Origin: Jejudonia soesokkakensis
GTDB lineage: Bacteria > Bacteroidota > Bacteroidia > Flavobacteriales > Flavobacteriaceae
Assembly: GCF_042664795.1 (NCBI RefSeq)
Contig: NZ_JBHTBN010000003.1
Span: 124,001 to 188,000, forward strand
Direction: 5' to 3'
Length of the DNA: 64,000 bases
Shown here: positions 27,791-35,945 of the stretch, one piece after another
Position numbering within the stretch: position 1 is the stretch's first letter
Layout of the letters: the number at the start of each line of letters is the position of its first letter
The notes under the pieces: generated by a model
Told to the model about the DNA's origin: nothing
The model's database searches: none
What the model saw: only the letters and a program-made list of their open reading frames with translations
Program-made: the position numbers and the translations under genes

Positions 27791-28288
27791 TTAGAATTTA
27801 GCGTCTTTGCGAAGCTGTGCCATTTTAATGGCTGCAATAGCTGCTTCGGTGCCTTTATTTCCATGTTTTCCGCCGCTGCGGTCAATAGATTGCTGCATGG
27901 TATTGTCGGTCAGAACACAAAAGATTACTGGAATATCGCCTTTTACATTTAAGTCTTTAATTCCTTGTGCAACGCCTTCACACACATAATCAAAGTGCTT
28001 AGTCTCACCTTGAATCACACTGCCAATCGCAATAACAGCATCGAGCATGTCAAAACTCTGCGTCATTTTTTTACAGCCGTAGATTAGTTCAAAGCTACCT
28101 GGAACATTCCAGCGCACGATGTTTTCTTTAATTCCCCCACAATCCAGGATGGCATCGAAAGCACCTTGAAACATTCCTTCAGTGATGTTTGGATTCCATT
28201 CTGAAACAACAATCCCAAACCGAAAGTCCTTCGCGTTTGGGATTGTTGTTTTATCGTAAGCCGATAAATTTGTAGTTGAAGTAGCCAT
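27791..28288 (-). CDS. ribH: 6,7-dimethyl-8-ribityllumazine synthase
   Basis: A 165-residue lumazine synthase, condensing 5-amino-6-ribitylaminouracil with dihydroxybutanone phosphate in riboflavin synthesis. The FGIVVSEWNPNITEGM start, VPGSFELIYGCKKM and GSVIQGETKHFDYVCEGV with its catalytic His are all present. It follows the TPR protein gene by 2 nt. No FMN riboswitch or other rib genes are visible in the window. Confidence 0.96.
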   Translation of the reverse strand: MATSTTNLSAYDKTTIPNAKDFRFGIVVSEWNPNITEGMFQGAFDAILDCGGIKENIVRWNVPGSFELIYGCKKMTQSFDMLDAVIAIGSVIQGETKHFDYVCEGVAQGIKDLNVKGDIPVIFCVLTDNTMQQSIDRSGGKHGNKGTEAAIAAIKMAQLRKDAKF

Positions 28289-28290
28289 AC

Positions 28291-29064
28291 TTACTTCTGC
28301 ATTGCTTCTGTCATTCCTTTGTATACTTCAGCCTTTTTAGCTTCAGGAGAGGTTGCATAATCATCTGCAATTTTTGCAAAATGTTTTAACGCTACATCTG
28401 CTTTCCCTAAGTTCATAGCTGTAATTCCAGCTTTCAGAAGAAAACGTGGAGTCGTCACATCATTTGAACGCATGTTCGCAGCTTCTTCGTAATATTTTAA
28501 GGCTTCGTCATTCTGATTTAACTGTACAAATGCATCACCAATCGCTCCTTTGGCCAAAGCTCCCGTCATGGCATCATCCCCATCATAATCGTCTAAATAA
28601 TCAATTGCTTCTTGATATCTCTTTGTTTGCAAATACGCCATACCTGCATAATAGTTTGCCATATTTCCAGCATTTGTACCACTGTACTTATCTGCAATAT
28701 CTACAAAACCATATTTACCAGCTCCGCCTGTTAAGGCCAAATTGTATATAGAATCACTTTCTTCTGCGCTCGCAGTAATTGCCTTTTCATAGTAACTCTG
28801 CGCCTGATACATTTCGTTGGCAGCTTCACTTTGTTTTGGTTCAATTACAAATTGATTGTAGGCAAAATACCCTAATACAGCAACAGCGATCACCCCAACC
28901 ACACCTAAAATGATGTTCTGGTTTTTTTCGACCCATGCTTCTGTCTTCGATGCTCCTTCGTCAAGTGTATTAAACACCTCTGCGGTAGCACTGTTGTCCT
29001 CTATCTCTTCTTGCTTTTCGGCTTTGGTACTAGGTTTTCCGCCTCTTTTCTTATATGTTGCCAT
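28291..29064 (-). CDS. Single-pass membrane TPR-repeat protein (YfgM-like)
   Basis: A 257-residue protein. A hydrophilic N-terminus (MATYKKRGGKPSTK...) of about 45 residues precedes one membrane helix at about 52-73 (IILGVVGVIAVAVLGYFAYNQF). Tetratricopeptide-like helical repeats in the exported part follow, with ANYYAGMAYLQTKRYQEAIDYL and GDAFVQLNQNDEALKYYEEA. This layout resembles YfgM-type proteins that hold exported clients. The start is placed at the ATG 19 nt after a perfect -7 box, not at the longer alternative that would precede it. It is cotranscribed with ribH. Confidence 0.85.
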   Translation of the reverse strand: MATYKKRGGKPSTKAEKQEEIEDNSATAEVFNTLDEGASKTEAWVEKNQNIILGVVGVIAVAVLGYFAYNQFVIEPKQSEAANEMYQAQSYYEKAITASAEESDSIYNLALTGGAGKYGFVDIADKYSGTNAGNMANYYAGMAYLQTKRYQEAIDYLDDYDGDDAMTGALAKGAIGDAFVQLNQNDEALKYYEEAANMRSNDVTTPRFLLKAGITAMNLGKADVALKHFAKIADDYATSPEAKKAEVYKGMTEAMQK

Positions 29065-29082
29065 AATTCTTGTATTGGTTCG

Positions 29083-29090
29083 CAAAAATA
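29083..29090 (-). promoter_or_regulatory. -7 promoter box for the TPR protein-ribH operon
   Basis: TATTTTTG on the minus strand, 18 nt before the ATG at 29064. It lies inside the rejected upstream extension of the reading frame. Confidence 0.5.
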
Positions 29091-29213
29091 AAATTTTTAT
29101 TAGAATTTAAAAGGGAAAAGATTCCTTATTTTTAGATAATTTGCAGATTGGTTTTCAGTTGCTTTTTTCTGAAAGATTTATGATAACAAAATACACACAA
29201 GGAATTCATTTAC

Positions 29214-30305
29214 ATGATTTTACAAAGCCTCTCATTACTAAATTATAAAAATTTTACCGCCGAAACTTTTGCCTTTGATCCCAAGATCAACTGTTTTGTA
29301 GGATATAATGGCGTAGGAAAGACCAATGCATTGGATGCTATTTATCACCTTTCCTTCGGAAAAAGCTATTTTAACCCAATTACGAGTCAGAATATAAAAC
29401 ACGGTCAAGATTTCTTTGTGATTGAAGGCGATTATGAAAAGCAGGAGCGTTCAGAAAAAATACTGGTGAGTGCCAAACGCGGACAAAAAAAAATGATCAA
29501 ACGCAATGGCAAACTCTATGAAAAATTTAGTGAACATATTGGTTTTTTACCGTTAGTAATTATTTCACCGGCAGACCGTGACCTAATTATAGAAGGCAGC
29601 GATACCCGAAGAAAGTTTATCGACGGTGTGATCTCACAAGGCGACCCAGACTACCTTAATACATTAATAAAATACAATAAAGTACTCGCCCAACGCAACT
29701 CCTTACTGAAGTACTTTGCAGCCAATAATACCTTTAATAAAGATAATCTTGATATCTATAATGAGCAGCTTCATGAGTATGGAACCTTGATCTTCGGAAA
29801 ACGCACTGCTTTTCTTGAAACGTTTCTTCCTATCTTTCTAAAGCGACACCAATCGATAAGTAATGGCAATGAAGCTGTATCATTGGTGTATAAAAGTCAG
29901 TTGCAAGACAATGATCTGCTCTCTTCATTAGAAGAAAATGTACAAAAGGATCGGTTTTCTCAATACACTAACTTTGGAATTCATAAGGATGATCTTTCGT
30001 TTGAAATTGACGAACATCCCATCAAGAAATTTGGTTCTCAGGGACAACAAAAATCATATCTTATTGCGTTAAAATTAGCACAGTTTGATTTTATAAAAGC
30101 ACAAAACAATGTCAATCCTATTTTATTATTAGACGATATTTTTGACAAATTAGACGCACAACGAGTGGAGCAGCTGATACAATTGGTGGAGGATGAAAAC
30201 TTTGGGCAATTATTTATAAGCGATACCCATCCCGAAAGAACTGAGGAAGTAGTTAAGAAAGTACACCAGAGTTATAAGATGTTTGAGTTGAGTCATGAAA
30301 AGTAA
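29214..30305 (+). CDS. recF: DNA replication and repair protein RecF
   Basis: A 363-residue SMC-like ATPase that, with RecO and RecR, loads RecA at gaps. The Walker A GYNGVGKTNAL is at residues 29-39, the SGSDTRRKFIDG-type segment in the middle, and the signature SQGQQKS and Walker B ILLLDDIFDKLD near residues 275-310. Length is typical. Downstream genes on the same strand are a lipocalin-like lipoprotein and a DUF721 protein, as in other flavobacteria. Confidence 0.96.
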   Translation: MILQSLSLLNYKNFTAETFAFDPKINCFVGYNGVGKTNALDAIYHLSFGKSYFNPITSQNIKHGQDFFVIEGDYEKQERSEKILVSAKRGQKKMIKRNGKLYEKFSEHIGFLPLVIISPADRDLIIEGSDTRRKFIDGVISQGDPDYLNTLIKYNKVLAQRNSLLKYFAANNTFNKDNLDIYNEQLHEYGTLIFGKRTAFLETFLPIFLKRHQSISNGNEAVSLVYKSQLQDNDLLSSLEENVQKDRFSQYTNFGIHKDDLSFEIDEHPIKKFGSQGQQKSYLIALKLAQFDFIKAQNNVNPILLLDDIFDKLDAQRVEQLIQLVEDENFGQLFISDTHPERTEEVVKKVHQSYKMFELSHEK

Positions 30306-30319
30306 ATCGTAAATTTTCA

Positions 30320-30357
30320 ACCGATAACCCATAATTGATCACCGATAACTGATAATC
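30320..30357 (+). repeat. Two-copy imperfect tandem repeat
   Basis: ACCGATAAC followed by ATAATTGATC is repeated at a 21-bp period: the first copy is 30320-30340 and the second, shorter copy ACCGATAACTGATAATC is 30341-30357. It fills most of the 55-bp gap between recF and the lipoprotein gene. Its role is unknown. Confidence 0.5.
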
Positions 30358-30360
30358 AAA

Positions 30361-30786
30361 ATGAAATCTAAACTATTAACGCTCTTATTAATTACCTTCT
30401 TAGTTTCCTGCAGCACAAGAGACTTTCAGAAAGAAATAGAACATCTTGACGGCTACTGGCAAATCGAACGTGTTATCTTTCCAGATGGTACAGAAAAAGA
30501 GTTTAGCATCAGCACTACAATAGATTATATCGAAGTGGAAGAGAGTAACAAAGGCTTCAGAAAAAAGGTAAATCCAAAACTAGACGGAAGCTTTGTCACC
30601 AGTGATTCTGAAGAATTCTTTACGATAGAAACTTCAGAAAATGAATTGCTACTTCACTATACCACCGAATTTGACACTTGGACAGAAACAATATTATCTT
30701 CCGAAGAAAACAAACTTGTGATAAAAAACAGAGACGATAAGGTGTATCACTACAAACGTTTCAGTAAATTTGAACTAGATATTTAA
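30361..30786 (+). CDS. Lipocalin-like lipoprotein
   Basis: A 141-residue lipoprotein with signal peptide and lipobox FLVSC (residues 14-18), then a small beta-barrel: DGYWQIERVIFPDGTEKEFS, several amphipathic strands and a KYHYKRF-like end. It resembles the lipocalin-like domain of the lipoprotein at 27.4 kb, but sequence similarity is low. It lies between recF and the DUF721 gene on the same strand and may be cotranscribed. Function unknown. Confidence 0.75.
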   Translation: MKSKLLTLLLITFLVSCSTRDFQKEIEHLDGYWQIERVIFPDGTEKEFSISTTIDYIEVEESNKGFRKKVNPKLDGSFVTSDSEEFFTIETSENELLLHYTTEFDTWTETILSSEENKLVIKNRDDKVYHYKRFSKFELDI

Positions 30787-30864
30787 TAATACCAAAAAAT
30801 AGGCTTACTTCTAAAGGCAGAAGTAGAATCAATTAATAAGTTACCCGCCTACGCGAGTATTACT

Positions 30865-31164
30865 ATGGCAAAAAGACACGGAGAAAATACAGCAATTAGC
30901 GACGTTTTAAAGGACTTTGTTTCAGCAAATACAAAACTGGAAAAAGGACTGGATAAGGTTTCGGTGGCAGATGCGTGGCATGCCGTGATGGGTAGTGCGA
31001 TTAGCAACTATACGACTCAGATTCTGCTAGAAAGAGATACCCTGTTTGTACAATTAAGTTCTTCGGTACTTAGAGAGGAATTAAGCTACGGAAAGGAAAA
31101 AATTATCAAGCTTATCAATGAAGAGTTAAAGAAGGAACTGGTTAAAAAATTGGTGCTGAGGTAA
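30865..31164 (+). CDS. DUF721 (DciA-like) protein
   Basis: A 99-residue protein of the DUF721 family, which includes DciA, the ancestral loader of the replicative helicase DnaB. Typical features are WHAVMGSAISNYTTQILLERDTLFVQLSSSVLREELSYGKEKII: the W-x-x-V-M/G motif, a KH-like beta-alpha core and a hydrophobic LREEL helix. Proximity to recF agrees with a DNA-metabolism role. The DciA function is inferred by family only. Confidence 0.85.
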   Translation: MAKRHGENTAISDVLKDFVSANTKLEKGLDKVSVADAWHAVMGSAISNYTTQILLERDTLFVQLSSSVLREELSYGKEKIIKLINEELKKELVKKLVLR

Positions 31165-31166
31165 AC

Positions 31167-31240
31167 TGTCATTCAGAGAGAAGCGAAGAATCTCAGCTAA
31201 TCTTGTGAGATTTCTCGTCGCTACGCTCTGTCGAAATGAC
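31167..31240. repeat. REP-like imperfect palindrome of flavobacterial type
   Basis: The arms TGTCATTCAGAGAGAAGCGA...AATCTCA and TGAGATTTCTCG...TCTGTCGAAATGAC can fold back on each other as an imperfect hairpin of about 74 nt. Elements with the TGTCATTTCGA...AGATTTCTC signature are widespread intergenic repeats in Flavobacteriaceae genomes. It sits just after the DUF721 stop codon, before the shared terminator with ndk. No transposase is associated here. Confidence 0.6.
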
Positions 31241-31253
31241 CAAAGATATTTAA

Positions 31254-31284
31254 ACAAAAAACGCCACTCATTGAGTGGCGTTTG
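31254..31284 (-). terminator. Bidirectional terminator between DUF721 gene and ndk
   Basis: Stem AAACGCCACTCA and TGAGTGGCGTTT separated by a single T (loop about CATTG) is followed on the minus strand by TTTTTTGTTT, a good U-run for ndk. On the plus strand it is weaker (TTTGC). Confidence 0.8.
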
Positions 31285-31310
31285 CAATATAATTGAAGTT
31301 CAAAGTTTTA

Positions 31311-31730
31311 TTAGAACATTTCTCTTCCAGCGAAGTGAAAGGCTCCTTCGATAGCAGCATTTTCATCACTGTCACTACCATGTACCGCGTTTTCACCTAT
31401 AGAAGCAGCATATAATTTACGGATGGTCCCCTCGGCAGCATCTGCTGGGTTGGTAGCACCAATCAACGTACGGAAATCTTCCACAGCATTGTCTTTTTCA
31501 AGAATAGCAGCCACGATTGGTCCTCTTGTCATATATTCTACCAATTCCCCATAGAAAGGACGCTCACTGTGCACTGCGTAAAATTCTTTTGCATCTGCAG
31601 TCGTCATGTGCGTTAATTTCATCGCTACGATTCTAAAACCTGCAGCATTAATTTTTTCAAGAATAGCTCCAATGTGTCCTTTTTCAACACTATCAGGCTT
31701 TAACATAGTAAACGTTCTATCTGTTCTCAT
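31311..31730 (-). CDS. ndk: Nucleoside diphosphate kinase
   Basis: A 139-residue enzyme that transfers phosphate from ATP to other NDPs through a phosphohistidine. The MLKPDSVEKGHIG start, MTRGPIVAAIL, and the active-site NAVHGSDS with the phosphorylated His are present. Monocistronic, with an exact Bacteroidota promoter upstream and a strong terminator downstream. Confidence 0.97.
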   Translation of the reverse strand: MRTDRTFTMLKPDSVEKGHIGAILEKINAAGFRIVAMKLTHMTTADAKEFYAVHSERPFYGELVEYMTRGPIVAAILEKDNAVEDFRTLIGATNPADAAEGTIRKLYAASIGENAVHGSDSDENAAIEGAFHFAGREMF

Positions 31731-31749
31731 AGTTTTTTAAAATTTTGTG

Positions 31750-31779
31750 CAAAAGTACGGTATTCTACTACAAAAACAA
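31750..31779 (-). promoter_or_regulatory. Promoter of ndk
   Basis: On the minus strand TTG (31779-31777), a 19-nt spacer and TACTTTTG (31757-31750) match the consensus exactly. The ATG at 31730 lies 19 nt downstream of the -7 box. Confidence 0.7.
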
Positions 31780-31792
31780 GAAGGATTTGTAA

Positions 31793-32845
31793 TTAAAATG
31801 TCTGCTTGAATTCTTGTATCAGCGTATTATCTATCCCTCGTAGTTCCATAAGCACTGTTTGCGTATCAAAATCAAATTGAAAGACACCAAAATTTAAGTC
31901 TTTTGTGCCGTCCCCTACTCTATATCTATTACTATCCATAGGATCACCAGGGAAGGTGTGTGTGAGTCCGCTACTTGTAAAATCTACTAAGGAATATGCT
32001 AAACCTGCATTTTTATTTACTGAAACTTCTCCTTGATGACGGTCGCCACTCACAAAAAAGATATTGCTAGCTTTTGCATTTTGTAATACGGTATACATTT
32101 TTTGTACTTCGGAAGGGTAATTCCCCCACTTTTCCCAGCCATGTTCGTCTGCCAAAAACTGAATACTACTTACAATCATGGTAAAATCTGCTGAAGCTTC
32201 CTCCAATTCCTTTTCCAGCCACTTCCATTGTCTATCTCCAAGCACGCTCCCAGCATCTGAAGCTTCCCAGGAATCATAGCGTCTTCCTTCTACATCACTT
32301 GGATTTAATTCAGTTCGAAAATAACGCGTATCTAATAAAATCACTTTTATACTTCCTCTTTTGGTATTGAAAAAATGAGACGTATAGACTCCTTCTTGCG
32401 ATCTTCTTATATCATTTTCAGGTACTTTTAAAAAGTCTAACAAAAGTGTTTGGGCTTCTTCTTTTTTCTCCCATTCGATACCTGCATCGTTCTTTCCGTA
32501 GTCATGATCATCCCAGATTCCTATAATTTGGGACGTATCTGCTAGTTCTTGATATTCGGAATTGGCCCATACTTTATCATAATCGGCTTCCATTTTTTGC
32601 ATATTGGCCGTATCTGCATATACATTATCCCCGCCCCAGATAAACACACTCGGGCTATTTTCCAGAATTGGTTTCCAGAGTGGCTGCGGGCGATCCTGAT
32701 CATTACAACTTCCAAATACTATAGTATAGTCATACTCACTTTCAGAAAGTGTTGGAAGTATATTTTCTACGGAAGATGCTTCGGTAGGTTTTGGTTTACA
32801 ACAAATAAGCAGCACCAATGTGAAGAGTAGTAGCATTTTTTTCAT
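31793..32845 (-). CDS. PhoD-like metallophosphatase lipoprotein
   Basis: A 350-residue lipoprotein (lipobox LLICC near residue 16) of the PhoD/alkaline phosphatase D group of metallophosphatases. The metal-binding motifs are GSCNDQDRPQPLW, WGGDNVYAD, WDDHDYGKNDAG, LDTRYFR and VSGDRHQGE. These provide the Asp, Asn and His ligands of a bimetal or Ca/Fe site. The short length corresponds to the PhoD-like subgroup rather than classical PhoD. It probably releases phosphate from phosphomono- or diesters at the cell surface. A -7 box lies 22 nt upstream. Confidence 0.87.
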   Translation of the reverse strand: MKKMLLLFTLVLLICCKPKPTEASSVENILPTLSESEYDYTIVFGSCNDQDRPQPLWKPILENSPSVFIWGGDNVYADTANMQKMEADYDKVWANSEYQELADTSQIIGIWDDHDYGKNDAGIEWEKKEEAQTLLLDFLKVPENDIRRSQEGVYTSHFFNTKRGSIKVILLDTRYFRTELNPSDVEGRRYDSWEASDAGSVLGDRQWKWLEKELEEASADFTMIVSSIQFLADEHGWEKWGNYPSEVQKMYTVLQNAKASNIFFVSGDRHQGEVSVNKNAGLAYSLVDFTSSGLTHTFPGDPMDSNRYRVGDGTKDLNFGVFQFDFDTQTVLMELRGIDNTLIQEFKQTF

Positions 32846-32867
32846 AGTCGTTTTTTAGAAGTTGTTT

Positions 32868-32875
32868 CAAAAATA
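32868..32875 (-). promoter_or_regulatory. -7 promoter box for the PhoD-like gene
   Basis: TATTTTTG on the minus strand, 22 nt before the ATG at 32845. The divergent DHH gene begins 48 bp away, so both promoters share this 77-bp interval. Confidence 0.5.
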
Positions 32876-32922
32876 CGAAAACCAAGATTAGCTAAAGCAA
32901 CCTATTTTGTATCTTCGCGTCA

Positions 32923-33942
32923 ATGGATACACAAACAACAGCGATTGTAAAAGAACTGCTTTCAGAAACAAAAAAAATTGTCATTGTAGGGCATAAAAAC
33001 CCTGATGCAGATGCGATAGGTTCTTGTCTGGGACTTTCAGAATTCTTAAAAACGCAGGGACATGTTGCTACCGTATTAATGCCCAACACCTTTCCAGATT
33101 TTTTAAAATGGATGCCTGGTAGTGAAAATATTCTAACGTACGATCAGCAACCTGAGCAATGTGAGAAATTTATCGATGAAGCTCAAGTCATATTTACCTT
33201 AGATTTTAATGCGCTTAACAGGGTGGGAGACCTAGAAACACCTTTAAAAAGTGCAAAAGCAGAATTTGTAATGATCGATCATCACCAACAGCCAGACAGT
33301 TATCCTGTGGCTACCTATAGTGACACTTCGATGAGTTCCACTTGCGAAATGGTCTATCATTTTATAGATGCACTTGAACAACTTGATTCACTTTCAGAAA
33401 CCATTGCGACTAATTTATACACAGGGATCATGACCGATACAGGTTCGTTTCGATTTTCTTCCACCTCGGCGACCACACATCGTGTAATAGCAGATCTCAT
33501 TGATCATGGAGCAGTAAATAATGTGATTCATGAAAGCATTTATGATACCAATAGTCCGGATAGGATGACCTTATTGGGAGTGGCATTAAAAAACCTCACT
33601 ATTCTTCCTGAATATAAAACTGCTTTCATTTCATTATCACAAAAAGAACTCGATGATAACAATTTCAAAAAAGGAGATACCGAAGGTTTTGTAAATTATG
33701 CATTGAGTATCCAAGGCATTATTTTTGCTGTTATCTTTATTGAAAACAAACAAGAGAATATAGTCAAGATGTCATTACGCAGTAAGGGTAATTTTTCGGT
33801 AAATGAATTTGCCAGAACCTATTATAACGGAGGTGGTCATACCAATGCCGCGGGTGGTAGAAGTACAAAACCTTTGGATGATACCATTACTGAATTTATT
33901 AGTATCTTGCCCCACCATAAAGATGCCCTTGTCAATGCGTAG
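32923..33942 (+). CDS. Bifunctional oligoribonuclease/PAP phosphatase, NrnA type (DHH family)
   Basis: A 339-residue DHH/DHHA1 phosphoesterase. The N-terminal DHH domain contains GHKNPDADAIGSCLGL, VMIDHHQQPD (the DHH-type motif) and TGIMTDTGSFRF; the C-terminal DHHA1 domain has the GGGHTNAAGG motif. NrnA enzymes degrade short RNA oligonucleotides and 3'-phosphoadenosine 5'-phosphate. The gene begins the group with gldI and the cyclophilin-FKBP fusion and overlaps gldI by eight bases. Confidence 0.9.
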   Translation: MDTQTTAIVKELLSETKKIVIVGHKNPDADAIGSCLGLSEFLKTQGHVATVLMPNTFPDFLKWMPGSENILTYDQQPEQCEKFIDEAQVIFTLDFNALNRVGDLETPLKSAKAEFVMIDHHQQPDSYPVATYSDTSMSSTCEMVYHFIDALEQLDSLSETIATNLYTGIMTDTGSFRFSSTSATTHRVIADLIDHGAVNNVIHESIYDTNSPDRMTLLGVALKNLTILPEYKTAFISLSQKELDDNNFKKGDTEGFVNYALSIQGIIFAVIFIENKQENIVKMSLRSKGNFSVNEFARTYYNGGGHTNAAGGRSTKPLDDTITEFISILPHHKDALVNA

Positions 33943-34489
33943 TATTCTGTTTATAATTTTTGTTGCATTTATCTTTTTTGTTTCGTGTAAAAGCCCCGAA
34001 GCACGAAGACCTGTAAAACAAGCATCTGGCACTTTTATTGAAGCTTCTGCAGAGCGAAATAAAAAGATTTTTGAGAGCGAGAAATCTCAGATTGAGGCCC
34101 TTATTAATGCAGACTCCACACTAAATTATAAATCTTCAGACAGCGGATTTTGGTATCATTATGTTACTAAAGATACGTTAACGTCACAAAAACCAGTGCT
34201 AGGAGATAAAATTACATTCACCTATAACGTAAAAAAATTGGATGGCACTGTGATTCTTTCTGAAGAAGAAAACGGACTTCAACAATATAAAGTAGACCAA
34301 AGCAATCAGGAATTAATTTCTGGTATCCGTGATGGAATCAAATTGATGAAAGTAGGAGAAACCATTACCTTCTTATTTCCGTCGTATAAAGCATATGGAT
34401 ACTATGGTATCGATAATAAATTAGGGACCAATGTTCCTATTCAAAGTACTGTTACACTAAAATCTATTGAACAACCCATTGAAAATTAA
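33935..34489 (+). CDS. gldI: Gliding motility-associated FKBP-type prolyl isomerase GldI
   Basis: A 184-residue lipoprotein peptidyl-prolyl isomerase. The signal peptide ends in lipobox FFVSC. The FKBP core in the C-terminal half has the SGFWYHYV strand, LGDKITFTYNV, ISGIRDGIKLMKVGETITFLFPSYKAYGYYG and the final VTLKSIE. GldI is required for gliding motility in Flavobacterium and probably helps fold other Gld or surface proteins. A longer frame beginning 132 nt earlier lies within the DHH gene and lacks a signal peptide at its start, so the MRSILFII start is used. No other gld genes are in the window. Confidence 0.87.
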   Translation: MRSILFIIFVAFIFFVSCKSPEARRPVKQASGTFIEASAERNKKIFESEKSQIEALINADSTLNYKSSDSGFWYHYVTKDTLTSQKPVLGDKITFTYNVKKLDGTVILSEEENGLQQYKVDQSNQELISGIRDGIKLMKVGETITFLFPSYKAYGYYGIDNKLGTNVPIQSTVTLKSIEQPIEN

Positions 34490-34498
34490 TTACTTACT

Positions 34499-35614
34499 AT
34501 GAAAAAATTAACATTTTTATTTTTATCACTTTCACTTGCTCTTGCATCTTGCCAAAATAAATATCCAGACCTTGAAGATGGAGTATATGCAGAGTTTATT
34601 ACCAATAAAGGAACTTTTGTTGCAAAACTGTATCATGAGAAAACACCACTAACTGTGGCCAATTTTGTTGGACTTGCAGAAGGAACTAATAAAATGGTAG
34701 ATTCAACTTATACTGGCAAAAAATATTACAATGGCTTAACGTTTCATCGTGTCATGAAAGATTTTATGATTCAAGGAGGAGATCCTATGGGAACTGGTTC
34801 TGGTGGACCAGGATACAAGTTTCCTGATGAAACAGACCCAGAGCTAGGGCTAAAGCACGATCGTAAAGGAATATTATCTATGGCTAATTCTGGTCCTGCA
34901 ACCAATGGAAGTCAGTTCTTCGTAACACTGAAGGACACTCCGTGGTTAGATGGCATCCATACGGTTTTTGGAGAGGTCGTTATTGGTCAAGAAGTAGTTG
35001 ATTCTATAGGATCGGTTAAAGTAACTCCAGGAAATAATCGCCCTGAACAACCGGTTACCATGCAAGAAGTAAATATTATAAGAAAAGGCGCTGTAAAAAT
35101 AGCTTCATTTTCTAAGCAAATGGAGAGTATTGAAAAAGAAAAATTGAAAGAACAAGAGGCTGTTCTTGAAGCTGGAAAAGAAAATTTAAATCAATTTGAA
35201 AAACTAAAAGATGAAGCAGAAACTTTAGATTCTGGTTTATCAATACTCTTTACTGAAAAAGGAGATGGTGTACAACCAGAGCGGGGTTCTAAAGTGAAAG
35301 TAAATTATGCTGGATATTTAGCTTCCGATGGAACTTTATTTGATAGTAATATTTCTGAAACCGCCAAAAAAAATAATAAACTGGATAAGCTAAGACTTGC
35401 TGCAAATCAGTATGTGCCAATGGCTGCAGATTATAGTCCAGACGCGCGGTTAATCGCTGGTTTTAAAGAAGGATTAATGCTAATGAGTGTTGGAGACAAA
35501 GCCACCTTATTTATTCCTTCACATCTAGGATATGGAGCTGGTGGTTATCCTCCTGTTATTCCTCCAAATGCTGATTTAGTTTTTGAATTAGAACTTGTAG
35601 AAGTGGTTGAATAG
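34499..35614 (+). CDS. Cyclophilin-FKBP fusion prolyl isomerase lipoprotein
   Basis: A 371-residue lipoprotein (lipobox ALASC near residue 18) carrying two unrelated prolyl isomerase domains. Residues about 28-195 are a cyclophilin with YNGLTFHRVMKDFMIQGGDP, GSQFFVTL and WLDGIHTVFGEV. A coiled-coil linker (about 200-245, rich in Lys/Glu) follows, then an FKBP domain with KVKVNYAGYLASDGTLFDSN, LIAGFKEGLMLMSVGDKATLFIPSHLGYG and the terminal LVFELELVEV. It lies 9 nt after gldI. It is probably a periplasmic-facing chaperone for exported proteins. Confidence 0.92.
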   Translation: MKKLTFLFLSLSLALASCQNKYPDLEDGVYAEFITNKGTFVAKLYHEKTPLTVANFVGLAEGTNKMVDSTYTGKKYYNGLTFHRVMKDFMIQGGDPMGTGSGGPGYKFPDETDPELGLKHDRKGILSMANSGPATNGSQFFVTLKDTPWLDGIHTVFGEVVIGQEVVDSIGSVKVTPGNNRPEQPVTMQEVNIIRKGAVKIASFSKQMESIEKEKLKEQEAVLEAGKENLNQFEKLKDEAETLDSGLSILFTEKGDGVQPERGSKVKVNYAGYLASDGTLFDSNISETAKKNNKLDKLRLAANQYVPMAADYSPDARLIAGFKEGLMLMSVGDKATLFIPSHLGYGAGGYPPVIPPNADLVFELELVEVVE

Positions 35615-35652
35615 ATCTATTGATATAAGCATCTACCCTACAATTTGGTAAT

Positions 35653-35692
35653 AAAAAAGAGCCTGAAGATTAAATTCTTCAGGCTCTTTTTT
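35653..35692 (+). terminator. Strong terminator after the prolyl isomerase genes
   Basis: A 17-bp perfect stem AAAAAAGAGCCTGAAGA and TCTTCAGGCTCTTTTTT with loop TTAAAT, ending in six T. It can work in both directions. Confidence 0.92.
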
Positions 35693-35712
35693 AAACACAT
35701 TATTTGAAATGT

Positions 35713-35841
35713 TTAAGTGGTCATTGTTAATACATAAAAACTTCGACATTTACGTCCGTAGCTTTGCATTCGTTTTAAAATGTTAGGAAATCGAGCGTTG
35801 CTGCCCTCTTTTTTAATTGGATTCGATCTGTAAGCTCTCAT
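35713..35841 (-). CDS. Candidate small basic protein (42 residues)
   Basis: A 42-residue frame beginning MRAYRSNPIKKEG and ending VLTMTT, rich in Arg and Lys (about 10 basic against one acidic). It occupies the otherwise empty interval between the strong terminator and the CotH gene. A perfect -7 box TATATTTG (minus strand, 35867-35860) lies 18 nt before its ATG, which is the main evidence. Longer readings in the same frame lack a promoter. No homologue is recognised; chance is possible. Between this and the CotH gene (35842-35945) I see only AT-rich DNA. Confidence 0.4.
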   Translation of the reverse strand: MRAYRSNPIKKEGSNARFPNILKRMQSYGRKCRSFYVLTMTT

Positions 35842-35945
35842 AATACAACTATTTATAATCAAATATAAAAAAATACTTACATTAAATTTACAATTTGATA
35901 ACATTTAATTTACATTAACCTATTAAGATATTGATAATTAATAGG

